From Closterium sp. NIES-65 (taxonomy: Eukaryota > Streptophyta > Zygnematophyceae > Desmidiales > Closteriaceae), in NCBI GenBank assembly GCA_948144175.1, contig CANXME010000202.1, forward strand, positions 831,253 to 895,252: a DNA stretch of 64,000 nt, written 5' to 3'. Below the pieces are notes generated by a model. It had not been told where the DNA came from. It saw only the letters and a list, made by a program, of their open reading frames with translations, and searched no databases. The position numbers and the translations under genes are program-made. Positions 51,780-62,166 of the stretch are shown piece by piece (within the stretch, counting starts at the first letter, position 1; the number at the start of each line of letters is the position of its first letter).

Positions 51780-54700
51780 TTGATGATCACAAGGCGGAAG
51801 TGCGTTGGTGAAAACATCAGCAGTGTTGGCCTCAGAGGCAACGTACGTAAGCCGCAACTTTCCACGCTACTGTACCTCACGAGCAAGGAAGTAGCGGAGA
51901 GCAATGTGCTTTGTTCTGTGCTCCAGTCGCCGCTCTCGACACAAGGCCAGCATGGCCTTGTTGTCTACATACAGAACTGGACGAGAACGAGGCGGCTCTC
52001 CAAGGTCAGTCAGCAGGTAGGTGAGCCAGCGAAGCTCCTGTGCAGCCATGGCCCTTGCGTAGATCTCAGCCTCACAACTGGAGCCGAGAACAGAAGACGA
52101 GCGAGTAGCCCGCCATGAGACAGAGCCGGAACCAAGGCTGAAGGTGTAACCCTGTGACGACCGCTGCGTAGCCTGGTCGTCAGCCCAAGAAGCGTCTGCG
52201 TGCCCAGTGAGGACCACTGGACTGCGCCCTCCAAGCAGTAGCCCCATGCCCGACGTACTGCACAAGTAGCACAACACCCTCTTTGCTGCAGCCATGTGCT
52301 CTGGTCGGTGTCTCCCAGGGGCAAAAAAGCGTGCTAGAATGCTAAGAGGGTATGCAAGGTCAGGTCGTGTGCAGGTCATCAGGTACATGAGGCAGCCAAC
52401 AAGCTCCGGATACAGGCCACTCGACTCTACGGACTCATCCAAAGGCAGAGCTGAGAGCGAGTGGCGAGTAGGCAGAGGAGTGGCCTCAGGCGAGGAGTAC
52501 GTGAAGCCGAAGCGCTGAAGGACCTGCTGCACCATATGTGACTGAGTCAGGGTAATGGTGCGGCGTGCTCTGTCCCGGGTGATCTGCAAGCCAAGGTAGC
52601 TGCGCAGTTCACCCAGGTCTGTGCACGTGTGTCTCTTCTGCAGCTCGGACTTCACGTAGGCGAGTCCAGTAGTGTCAGCTGTGGCAAAGACCAAGTCGTC
52701 GACGTACACGAGGATGTAGAACTGCGGCAGAGAGGTGTCGGTGCGTAGAAACAGCGACGGGTCGTCAGTAGAAGGAGCAAACCCAAGAGCCGCAAGCGTA
52801 GTCGTCACTGTGTCGTGCCACTCACGTGGCGCCTGGCGGAGACCGTAGACTGGACGCCAGAGACTCAACTAGGTACCAGGAGGGAACGACCCAGTGAAGC
52901 CAGGTGGGCGACGCAGCCAGATCTCCTCGTGCAGGCTGCCCTGCAAGAAAGCTGTGCTGAAGTCGAGAGAGTGCAGCTCGTAGTCACGATGAGCAGCAAC
53001 GTGCAGCAGTACCCGAAGAGTGGTCATCTTCAGGGAGGGAGAGAAGGTCTGAAAGTATTCAACTCCCTGCCGCTGACTGAAGCCACGAGCCACGTACCGT
53101 GCCTTGAAGACAGGCGGAGAACCCAGCGGCCGCTTAGCCCTGAAGATCCACATGCCACTGACGATGTTCGCCCCAGGCGGGGGAACCTCGTCAACGTAGG
53201 TGCCTGTGGACTTCCAGGAAGCCATCTCTGTGTCCATAGCTGCTTGCCACTGAGAGGAGTAGGGACCCTCTATCGCCTCCGCGTAAGAGCGCGGAGTCGG
53301 GATGTCAAGTGCATCCGGGTCTCCCTCAGGGGTAAGCAGTACAGACACGAGATGAGGTGAAGCAGCTGCCAGACACTGGAACTCCTCCTGCCTGTCCTCA
53401 AGGACGTCCGTGCCAAGGGCACACTCACCCCCGACGGACTGAGGACAGACAGACTCAGACTCAACGACAAGACTAGCAGCGTAGTCTAGGCGACAGCGAG
53501 CAGCAAAGTCAACGAGCTCATCAACTAGGGAAGACGCAGCAGTGGACTCGAAAGAAGGGTCAGTGACGACAGTAGCAAGGAGACACGTGACAGTGGGACT
53601 GGCAGCACGAAGAGAGTCCGACTTCGGGTCGGCAAGAGCAAGAAGAGAGGACTCACGAGGAGAAGGCAAAGGGGCACGCAGAGGAGCAGTGGACGGATGC
53701 AGAGACATCCTGTGCGTGCCAGGGACAGGAGGAGGACGCTGACGCAAACCACGACCACTAGTGCGAGCAGCACGGACAGGCGACGCAGGGCGAGACGCAG
53801 GCTCACGACGCTCAGCAAGACCTCCAGTAGGACCAGTGTAGGGAGAAGGAGCGGGCAAAGGGGAGGTAGGCTGCAACTGTAACTGTGACGGGACAGGCTG
53901 TGGACACTCTAAAGAAGGAGGAGGACCAGTAGAAGGCGGAAGACCAAGAACCTGCTGCAGGAGTGGAACGAAGTACGGTCGAGGCCGCGCGGCGATGCGA
54001 GACACAGCAGGGACAGCACCAGTACCTCCAGCAGAAGCACCCGCTCCAGCAGCACCTCCAGCAGCTCCAAATCCTCCAGCAGCACCAGTTGTACCCCCAG
54101 CAGGACCGCCAGCAGTTGTCTCAGCGCCAACACCCTCAGCAGCACCAGCTCCAGTCGAACCTGCAGGCCCAGCAGCTCCAGTACTCCCAGGACGAGCACC
54201 TCCGTGACCCGCGACAGCAGCACCCTCAGTAGCCAAAGAACCACCAGCTCCAGCAGCACGCCTCCAGCGCCGCGCAAACCACTCGCGCAGCTCCTGTGGA
54301 CAGAGTGGCTCCTCTAGAGACGAAGCACCCGGAGAACCTCCAGGCGTAGCACCTCCAAGCTCAGCACCCCCAGGCTCAGAACCCCCAGGTGTAGCACTCC
54401 CAGGCAAAGCACCCCCAGGCGTAGCACCCCCAGGCACAGCACCCCTAGGCACAGCACCCCCAGGCTCAGCACCCCCAGGCTCAGAACCCCCAGTCTCAGC
54501 ACCTCCAAGCTCAGCACTCCCAGGCTCAGCACTCCAAGCTCAGCACCCCCAGTCTCAGCACCTCTTGGCTCAGAACCCCCAGGCATAGCACCCTCAGCAG
54601 CACCAGAGTCACCTTTAATCTCGACAGGCTCGACTGCGTCTACTTGGGACACACCTGAAGGGGCAGGACCCTGAGGGGGGGGGGGTGTACTGGGGGGGGA

Positions 54701-57630
54701 CCTGGTACAAGGAAGAGCGGGGGGGGGGGAGGGACAGAGTGCGGTAGGGGAAGAGGCGGTAGTAGGGGACCGACTCGTCAAACGTAACGTCCTAGGAGGA
54801 CAGAACATGGCGAGAGGTGGGGTGGTAGAAATGCCACCCTCGCGCGTCAGGGGGGAACCCCAGGAAGACGCAAGGAGTAGCACGAAGGGACAGCTTGTCC
54901 GCAGACAAGTCGCGGACAAACACCCGAGATCCCCAGACCTGGAACGCCGACGCATCGCCAACCTTCCCCATCCACAGCAAGGCTGGGGAGGTCTCCGGCC
55001 TACAGACCCTGGGGTGAAGGTTGATCTGATGCGCCTCGTACCTCACCTCAAACGGCCACAGAAAATGGGGGGCAGCCGCATGCATCATAGACGTAAGAGC
55101 GACGTTCATGACCATGCCAATGCGGTGCTCAGCGATCCCATTTTGCTGCGGAGAGTCCGGAAGCGTGAAGGTCTGACGGATGCCTCGTGCGCGACAGTAG
55201 GCTCTCAGAAGGCCAGAGGAAAACTCTCCGCCTCTGTTCGAGTGCAGACACAGAACAGGAAAGTCGGAGCCAAAGCTCTGCCTGAGCTGGAGACGAGCTG
55301 CGCGGATCCAGTCGATCAGCACCTCAGTGACATCACCCTTGCTGCGCAAGGGGAAGACCGTGGTGTAACGCCACTAGTCGTCAACCACCAACAGGAAGTA
55401 GCGCTCGTGACCCTGTCCACGGACGCGGGCTGGGCCCCACACGTCCATGTGAAGCGTCTGCAGCGGGGCCTCTGTCGGAGGAAACTGGGAGGAGTGAGGG
55501 GAAGCCCGCTGGCGCCCCTCGATACAGGGGACACAGGTAGGGCCAGGCCCCTGAGGAAGGGGAGGGAGAGACCGGGGGATCCCAGAAACAAGAAGACGAG
55601 AGGCCATGCCTCTGAGACGAAGCAGCGAGGGGTGAACAAGGCGGTGGTGCCAGAGGAGAGTCTCGTGAGACAGGAGACAACACGAACAGGGGGCAGACTC
55701 AGGACCAGACCTGGACGCTGCAGCAAACACCTAACCCGACGCAGCTACCCTACCAGACTCAGCAACTGGAGGAGACGCGGTGGTCAGTGTGTACAGGCTC
55801 GACCCCGGCTAACGTGTAAACGTAGCCAAGTGTCGGCCTGTGCGAGCCTCTGTGCAGTGCGTCACCCGCTGATGCGCAGGAGTGAACAAGTGCACTCCCC
55901 CATCCTGTTGGTCAGCACCACTCACCAAGTTCGTAGAGAACGAGGGGAGGTAGAGACCAGACACGGTGCCAGAGAGAGCCGTCGGACACGGTAGGACTGT
56001 GGAGAAGTGAGACAGGACAAGACCCCCAGAGGGGTCAGCCAGAGACACCGCAACCGGCCGACTAAGCGGCGTGAGTGTGGTGCGGTCCCGAAAGAAGGAG
56101 CGAGAAGCCCCAGAGTCAAGGGTGAAGGTGAGGGAGGCCGAAGCCGACGCAGTACCTGAGAGCGCAGACTCACCAGTACCTGAGGACGCAGACGCACTAG
56201 CACCTAGAGCAGCTGCGTTGCAAGCACCTAGGGCAGCACCCTCACCAGTACCTAGAGCAGCAGTCTCAATGCCCGGATCGGGCGGGAAACTCCGGTAACA
56301 GTCACCCTCATCACTAATAGTTACAGCATACATGGCAGAAAGAATAGCATCAAAAACAAGATCATAGATGGCAACTCGCCCTAGACAGCTCGCTCGAGCA
56401 AGGGATCTCTATGGCCTCAGGGAACTGGTGACGCCACGCGTCCGTCAGGCGGCCAAAGCAACAATGGGTGGGGTGCGCACCCCTACACTGCTCACCCGCA
56501 CGGTCGCCGGTGCGCAGGACGTAGGTGCACGAACCAGAACCCCCACCCCGCTGGCGTGCTGTGTACCACTCACGGAGCTGCTGAGGGGATAGAGTCTCAC
56601 GGCCGCGCTGCTGCTGCAGGCGCGGACCACCACCGGAGCCACTCCTCTGCGTAGACCCGCGACCGGCTCCATCGCCACCTCCGCCGCCTCCGCCGCCTCT
56701 GCCACCACCGCCTCCGCTACCACCGCCGCCTCCGCTCCCTCCGCCACCATCGCCGCCTCCGCCTCCACTGCTGCCACCGGTACCCCCACCCCCTCCACCA
56801 CTCCTACCACCACCCCCACTCCCTCTGCCGCCTCCAGCGCCACCTCCACCGCCCCCGCCAGCTCCTCCAACGCCCTTGCCCCCCTTGCCCTTGCCTGTGC
56901 GGCGCTTCCCCGAAGGGGCAGACGCAGCACCGACCGACTCAAAACCAACGAGGTCGGCCGCAGCAGCAGAAGCAACAGAGGGCAAGAGGGGGGAGGGAGA
57001 ACACCCCTCAAAGACAGGGGTGCGGGGGTCACCACGAGAGTGTCCCACAGTGACTATGCTCTTCTCCGCCGCTAGGAGGGCCTTCTCGAGGAGGTCAATG
57101 GTGAGAGTGGTGGGGCACACTACGAGGAAGTGGTCCGTGACTACTCTAAGGGAGTACATGGGGGGGGGGTTCTTGGCGCAGAAGTCAGCAGGAAGCGCAG
57201 CGCGGTAGTGAGTGTCACTAGTGCGGAGGTGCGTAATGAGGTCAGCGATTGTGGGAAAGGCAGCAAGGTCAAGGAAGAGGTACGGTAGCATGAGATGGCT
57301 CAGTGCAGCAGTGGCAGGGGAGGAGTAGCGTGCAACTACAGCGTCGTACAAGGTCTGAGCACTCTTGTACTGACTAAAGTGCGCACGCTCGGAGGTAGGG
57401 AGGTGGCGACGCACAGCAAGACGTGCAGCAGCGTCGCGCGTGGCCCATCGGGAGCGAACAGTGGCGTCAGCATCAGCAGCAGGGGCAGGAGAGGCGCCAG
57501 AGGTGAGGTACAAAAGAGAGAGACCGTCTGCCCTATCACACTGTAAGAACAGCTGCAGGTCATCTACCCAGACGTCAAAGTCAATGGCTCGACCCTCAGC
57601 GTCAAAAGCGAGGACACTAGGGGTATCCAT
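51780..57630 (-). pseudogene. A3 gag-pol polyprotein, disrupted
   Basis: Gag starts at ATG 57630 (MDTPSVLAFDAEGRAIDFDV) and has WVDDLQLFLQCDRADGLSL, HLPTSERAHFSQYKSAQTL and LITHLRTSDTHY; an in-frame deletion near 57155 removes residues after NPPPMY. A Gly-rich tract (about 56880-56660) and CTYVLRTGDRAGEQCRGAHPTHCC (first 20 residues typical) follow. A frameshift near 56350 moves to the protease-integrase-RT-RNase H frame, which has TAG/TAA stops near 55806, 55731, 55371, 52869 and 51867. Linker repeats of GGAEPGGAVPGG type lie at 54600-54350. Stops at 52869 and 51867 replace CAG of A2. Confidence 0.9.
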
Positions 57631-57689
57631 GACCACAGTAGACTAGCAGTGCAAACAGTAGGGTGAGGGCAGTGCAGTGAAAGAGGCGC

Positions 57690-58620
57690 TGTGCTTACCG
57701 GACGGGGTAGCTCGGGCGGCTCGGCAGTAGGGCGGCTCGGCGGCTCCGCTACTGGGCGGCTGGGCGGCTCGGCTGTAGTGCGGCTCGGCGGCTTGGCTGT
57801 ACGGCGGCTCGGTTGTTGGGCGGCTCGGCTGCAGGGCGGCTCGGCTGCTCGGCTGCTAGGCGGCTCGGCGGCTCGGCTGTCCGGCTGCTCGGTTGCCCGG
57901 GCGGCTCGGCGGTGCTGCTGCAGGGCGGCGCGGCGGTCGGCTGCTCGGCTGGGTGAGGCGGCTTGGGCAGCTTGGGTGGCGGGCGGCGCTGCAGCAGGGG
58001 ACGGGGCCGCACGTCAGGACGGGTGGGCCGGAAGTGAAAGCGGTGGGGCCGCAGGTGAGAGTGGCGGGGCCGCCGGTGAGAGTGGCGGGGCCGCAGGAGA
58101 GAGCGGCGGGGCCGCAGGTGAGAGCGGCGGGGCCACAGGGAAGGGCGACGGGGCCGCAGTTGAGGGCGGCGGGGCCGCAGTTGAGGGCGGCGGGGCCGCA
58201 AGTAAGGGCGGCTGGGCCGCAGGTAAGGGCGACGGGCCGCAGGAAGGGCGGCGGGCCGCAGGTGAGGGCGGCGGGGCCGTTTATAGGGACGGCGGGGCCG
58301 TGAGAAGGGCGGCAACGGGCCGCTGCAAGGGAGGCGACGGGCCGCTGCAAGGGCGGCGACGGGGCCGCTGGTGAAAGGGCGGCGGATCGGGGCCGCAAGG
58401 GCGGCTGATCGGGGCCGCGAGAGGCCGCTAGGGTGGCGTGACGCGGCCGTAAGGGCGGCGCGACGCGACCGTAAGGGCGGCGCGACGGGCCGCTAAGGGC
58501 GACGCGACGGGCCGCTAAGGTGACGCGACGTGGCCGCTAAGAAGGGTGCGACCCTAGGCGCGCTTCGGGCAGGGGCAGGACGCGCCCCGGGCAGGAAAAA
58601 AAAGAATCGGTGGGCCCTAG
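57690..58620 (-). repeat. A3 GC-rich leader with two repeat blocks
   Basis: Next to Gag (57700-57960) are CAGCCGAGCCGCC-type 13-bp units; further out (58010-58520) are about 24-bp units of GGCCCCGCCGCTCTCACCTGC type and CGGCCC runs; then a CCTGCCCGGGGCGCG stretch next to the T-run at 58590. A6 has the same block order. Strong RNA structure or packaging function is possible but unproven. Confidence 0.85.
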
Positions 58621-58640
58621 GAACAGTTCCCACGAGGGAA

Positions 58641-58785
58641 CCTGCTCGATACCATGAGAAAGTGTGAATGAGAATGAATGAACTATGAATGAAGTGGGTA
58701 CAAGTACTAACCCTAATTGGGTTGTATCCCCTATAGGATACCCCACTACAGCCTACACAAAAGCATAAGCTATAATGTTCTGACA
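58641..58785 (-). repeat. A3 5' LTR with primer site
   Basis: LTR 58655-58785; the primer site TGGTATCGAGCAGG (58654-58641 in element sense) follows directly. Confidence 0.93.
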
Positions 58786-61029
58786 TGTTGGTCCCAGGGA
58801 TGGTTCCAGGGACGAAGGTGGGTTCGCGTGGCTCAGGGGCAGGTCCGTAGACGGTGCGATGTGGGGTTGACGGCTCGTTGCCCCAGATGATGGTGTCCCA
58901 TGGATCGCGACGCGGGGGGTTGTCAGGAGGAGGTGGTGTGAGTGGAATGTGACGCGGGGGACGACCAAGAGGAACGACTGCAGGTGTTGCCTCAGTTTCC
59001 TCAGCTTCATCCTCCCCCCCCCTTTTGTTCTTCGCGGAAGGTACCACAGCCGCTATTCTTGGCGCTAGTTGCGGCGCCCCATCCGCCGCTCGCGTTGGCC
59101 CAGGTTCCGCCGTTGTCTCCCCAGCCACTAGTGTCACTTGTTCCCCATCCTCCAGCGCTCCCCCACCCCCCTTCATTGGAGGCAATTTCTTCAGCCTCAG
59201 CTCCCCAGGTGGCGCAAGCGAAGGTCCCACGTGCTTCTGCGAGGCTTTGCTGGCGAAGCTCCTCAGCTTCGCGGCGCGCCAATTCTTCCTCTTGCTCCAT
59301 GGTGAGTTTCTTCGACAAGTCGCGTCGATGAGAGTAGATGGCCAGAGACTTCTCGTAGGTGTAGGGTCGCGGCTCGCCATGGGCATCAAAGGTGCCGACG
59401 CCAGTTCCGCGCAGCATGCCTTGAAGGTGCTGTGAGGGGGGACCGATGAGGGGATGCTCTGGCGTGCCGAAAATGCCGTGGGTAGTAACTTCAAGCTCAA
59501 GCTGTGACATCCCTTCCTCTGGGGGTGCGTGGCGCTCTGCTTCAGCGATGGCGGCGAGTCCGCGGCCGGCAATCGCGCTTGTTGATGTCGTCGGCGTGGA
59601 ACAATCCCTGCAGATGCCATCTGGATTGGGGTTGTGTAGCGCTGTTTCGCGTGGGTGGGGATGATGCGGCACCCACGGTCTGCCGTCAGGATGCTTCCAA
59701 TCCCTGCGGTGGATGTGCTTGAAGCGCAGTGGCACGAGATCAATCAGCTCGTGCGAGTCGCCGCTGCAGTCGGGAATGTCGAAATCTAGGACATACACTC
59801 CATTTTCGGAGTACGCTCGTTCGATCTGCCTGCGGGGAAAATTGCGTGATTCGTAGTGCAGCAGGATGTCTAGCGTCGCGTGATCCGTGCTAAGGTCGAC
59901 GCCGCAGTCCATGAGCTGTGCGGCGGACAGGATGTTGAAGCGTAGGTTCTAGACGATCAGCACATCATTAAGCGTGATGTGCGTGCGGCTTCCACGTGCT
60001 TTGAGCACAACAATGCCTTGTGCGCTTGCGCGCAGGCGCGTGTTGTTCGCCACAGTGACGTAAGTGACTGTAGGGGTGGGGACGACGTTGGATATGTAAC
60101 GCTCGGAGCCCACCATATGCTGGCCGCAGCAGCTGTCCAGGTACCAGGTGTTGTAGCGCTTGTTGTCGTCACGTGCGAGCAGCGCCAATCGCGGTGTGAC
60201 GATGTGCGGGGTGTCAAACTTTAGAAATTGCTCGTGCGAGAGCCAATCAAGTGGCGTCACCCGCATGTCTGGTATGTGTGGGGGACTTTGAAGTAGCGGG
60301 ACTGGGAGGTTCCAGTCCTGATCGTCGTCGTCGTTGAAGTCGCGGCGCGGGCTGAACGGGTTGTCGTTGGTGAACGCGCCGATGGGGTGCGGTGCTGGCT
60401 CAGGTGAGGGTGAGCGAACACGGCGACGACGTGACTCGCCTCTCATGGCCATGTTGCTCATGACGTTGCGCGTAGGGGCAGTTGATGGCTGCTGCTGCTG
60501 ATACTGAACTGTTGAGTTCAGATTGCGCGCGGGTGGGGGTTGATACCCTTGGGCTGGACGCACGTCGCCTCGTGCGTCTTGTCGGCCGGACCGGTTGCTC
60601 GGATTGGTCTGGCGAGGGCGAGATTGGAACTTACATCGATCCGCCAAATGCCTAAAGTTTCTGCAGATTTTGCAGTAGAGGCGCCGCGGTCGTCGCTCTT
60701 CATTGTTGTCGGCGTAGAAGGCGAGCCGTTCGCGTTCTCGTCGTGGCGCTGGTCGCTGCTGATCCATATCCCGTTGTTCGACGATAAGGGCGGCGCAAAG
60801 GGCGGCCTCCGAGATGACCCCCTTCTGTCGGAGGAGCGCCTTGAAGGGCCGCCACTCTAGGCCAAGCCCTTGAAGCACAATGTTCACGAAGATTTCCTCG
60901 GAAATCGAGCTTCCCAACTTCACGATTTGATCGCGAAGGCTCCGACAGCGGTTGATTTAGCTGTTGACCTTCTCCCCTGAGGTCATCTTAGTTTCCAGCA
61001 GTTGCTGGAGTAGTCGGCTCGAGGAGACG
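58786..61029 (-). mobile_element. Copia family D, copy D2, 5' part
   Basis: Gag, protease and pol spacer on the minus strand, ending at copia A6 on the right (61030) and at copia A3 on the left. The Gag N-terminus and 5' LTR would lie beyond A6, outside the window. Confidence 0.85.
58786..61029 (-). pseudogene. D2 gag-protease and GWG-repeat spacer
   Basis: Gag: SISEEIFVNIVLQGLGLEWR and GVISEAALCAALIVEQRDM, then the CCHC knuckle CKICRNFRHLADRC (about 60673-60632). Protease: WYLDSCCGQHMVGSERY near 60150, with DSC as in D1. A TAG at 59949 interrupts, then the frame continues with LSAAQLMDCGVDL and a long acidic helical part (MEQEEELARREAEELRQQSL near 59300), followed by four GWG motifs within about 40 residues (59170-59050). 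A run of ten C at 59012-59021 shifts the frame; a Pro-rich tail ends at the A3 junction. A TAA-type stop also lies near 60957 in Gag. No pre-integrase HHCC or integrase motif was found. Confidence 0.85.
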
Positions 61030-61157
61030 TGTCTGACTTATATGACTTAGCCTATGAAGGCTATAGTGGGGTATCACATATGGGGTACAACACATTTCTA
61101 GGGTTTGTACTTGTACCCAACTTTCCCTTAGTCATTCCCATTCCTCGTTTCTTATCA
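61030..61157 (+). repeat. A6 5' LTR
   Basis: 128 bp, TGTCTGACTTATATGAC to CGTTTCTTATCA, followed at 61158 by the primer site TGGTATCAAGCAGG. Confidence 0.92.
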
Positions 61158-61189
61158 TGGTATCAAGCAGGTTCCCTAGTGGGAACGCT

Positions 61190-62165
61190 TCCTAGGGCCC
61201 ACCACGATAATTTTTTTCCTGCCCGGAGCGCGCTTCGCTCCTGCCCGAGTCGCGCTCCGTGTGCCCTCCCTACCTTCGCGTCGCCTTTAGCGGCCCCTCT
61301 CACGGCCCCTTACGCCGCCCTTACGGCCCCTCGCGCTGCCCTTTACGGCCCCTCGCGCCGCCCTCTACAGCCTCTCGCGCCGCCCTTACGGCCCCTTGCA
61401 ACGCCCGTTGGCCCCCTCGCACTGCCCTTACGGCCCCTTACGGCCCCTCGCGCTGCCCTTACGGCCCCTCACGGCCCCTCGCACAGCCCGTCAGCCCCTT
61501 GCGCCGCCCTTAGCGGCCCCTTACGGCCCCGTCGCCGCCCCGTCTAGGCCCCTTGCGGCCCCTCTGCAGCCCCATCTAGGCCCCGTGCGGCCCCTCTGCG
61601 GCCCCGTCTAGGCCCCTTGCGGCCCCTCTGCGGCCCCGTCTAGGCCCCTTGCGGCCCCTCTGCGGCCCCGTCTAGGCCCCTTGCGACCCCTCTACGGCCC
61701 CGTCTAGGCCCCGTGCGGCCCCTCTACGGCCCCGTCTAGGCCCCTTGCGGCCCCTCTACGGCCCCGTCACCACCACCTGCGGCCCCGCCGCCGCCACCTG
61801 CGGCCCCGTCACCGCCACCTGCGGCCCCGTCACCGTCACCTGCGGCCCCGTCGCCCTCCCCTAGCAGCCACGTCGCCGCCTCTACCGGCCCCGTCACCGC
61901 TCAGCCGCCTAGCGACCGAGCCGCCAAGCAGCCCATCAGCTGAGCCGCCCACCAGCCGAGCCGCCGAGCCGCCCAGCACCCGAGCCGCCCAGCAGCCGAG
62001 CCGCCCAGCAGCCGAGCCGCCCAGCAGCCGAGCCGTCGTGCAGCCGAGCCGCCGAGCTGCCGAGCCGCCCAGCGGCCGAGCCGCCGAGCAACCGAGCTGC
62101 CGAGCCGCCGAACCGCCTCGCAGCCGAGCCGCCCAGCAGCCGAAGCGCCCTACTATCGAGCTGCT
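61190..62165 (+). repeat. A6 GC-rich leader with two repeat blocks
   Basis: Block 1 (about 61290-61860): CGGCCCCTCGCGCCGCCCTT-type units, then five to six 32-bp units of GCGGCCCCGTCTAGGCCCCT type, then CACCTGCGGCCCCGTCACCG units. Block 2 (about 61900-62160): CAGCCGAGCCGCC 13-bp units. The same order is found in A3. Confidence 0.88.
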
Positions 62166-62166
62166 G

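Larger units (their letters stand above)
51380..58785 (-). mobile_element. Copia family A, copy A3 (full length)
   Basis: 7,406 bp. LTRs are 51380-51510 (3') and 58655-58785 (5'), 131 bp each. Primer site at 58641-58654, GC-rich leader of about 1 kb, Gag ATG at 57630. It shows the complete family A architecture that A2 has lost. Flanking 5-mers are TGTAT and TGTTG, not a clean duplication. Confidence 0.94.
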
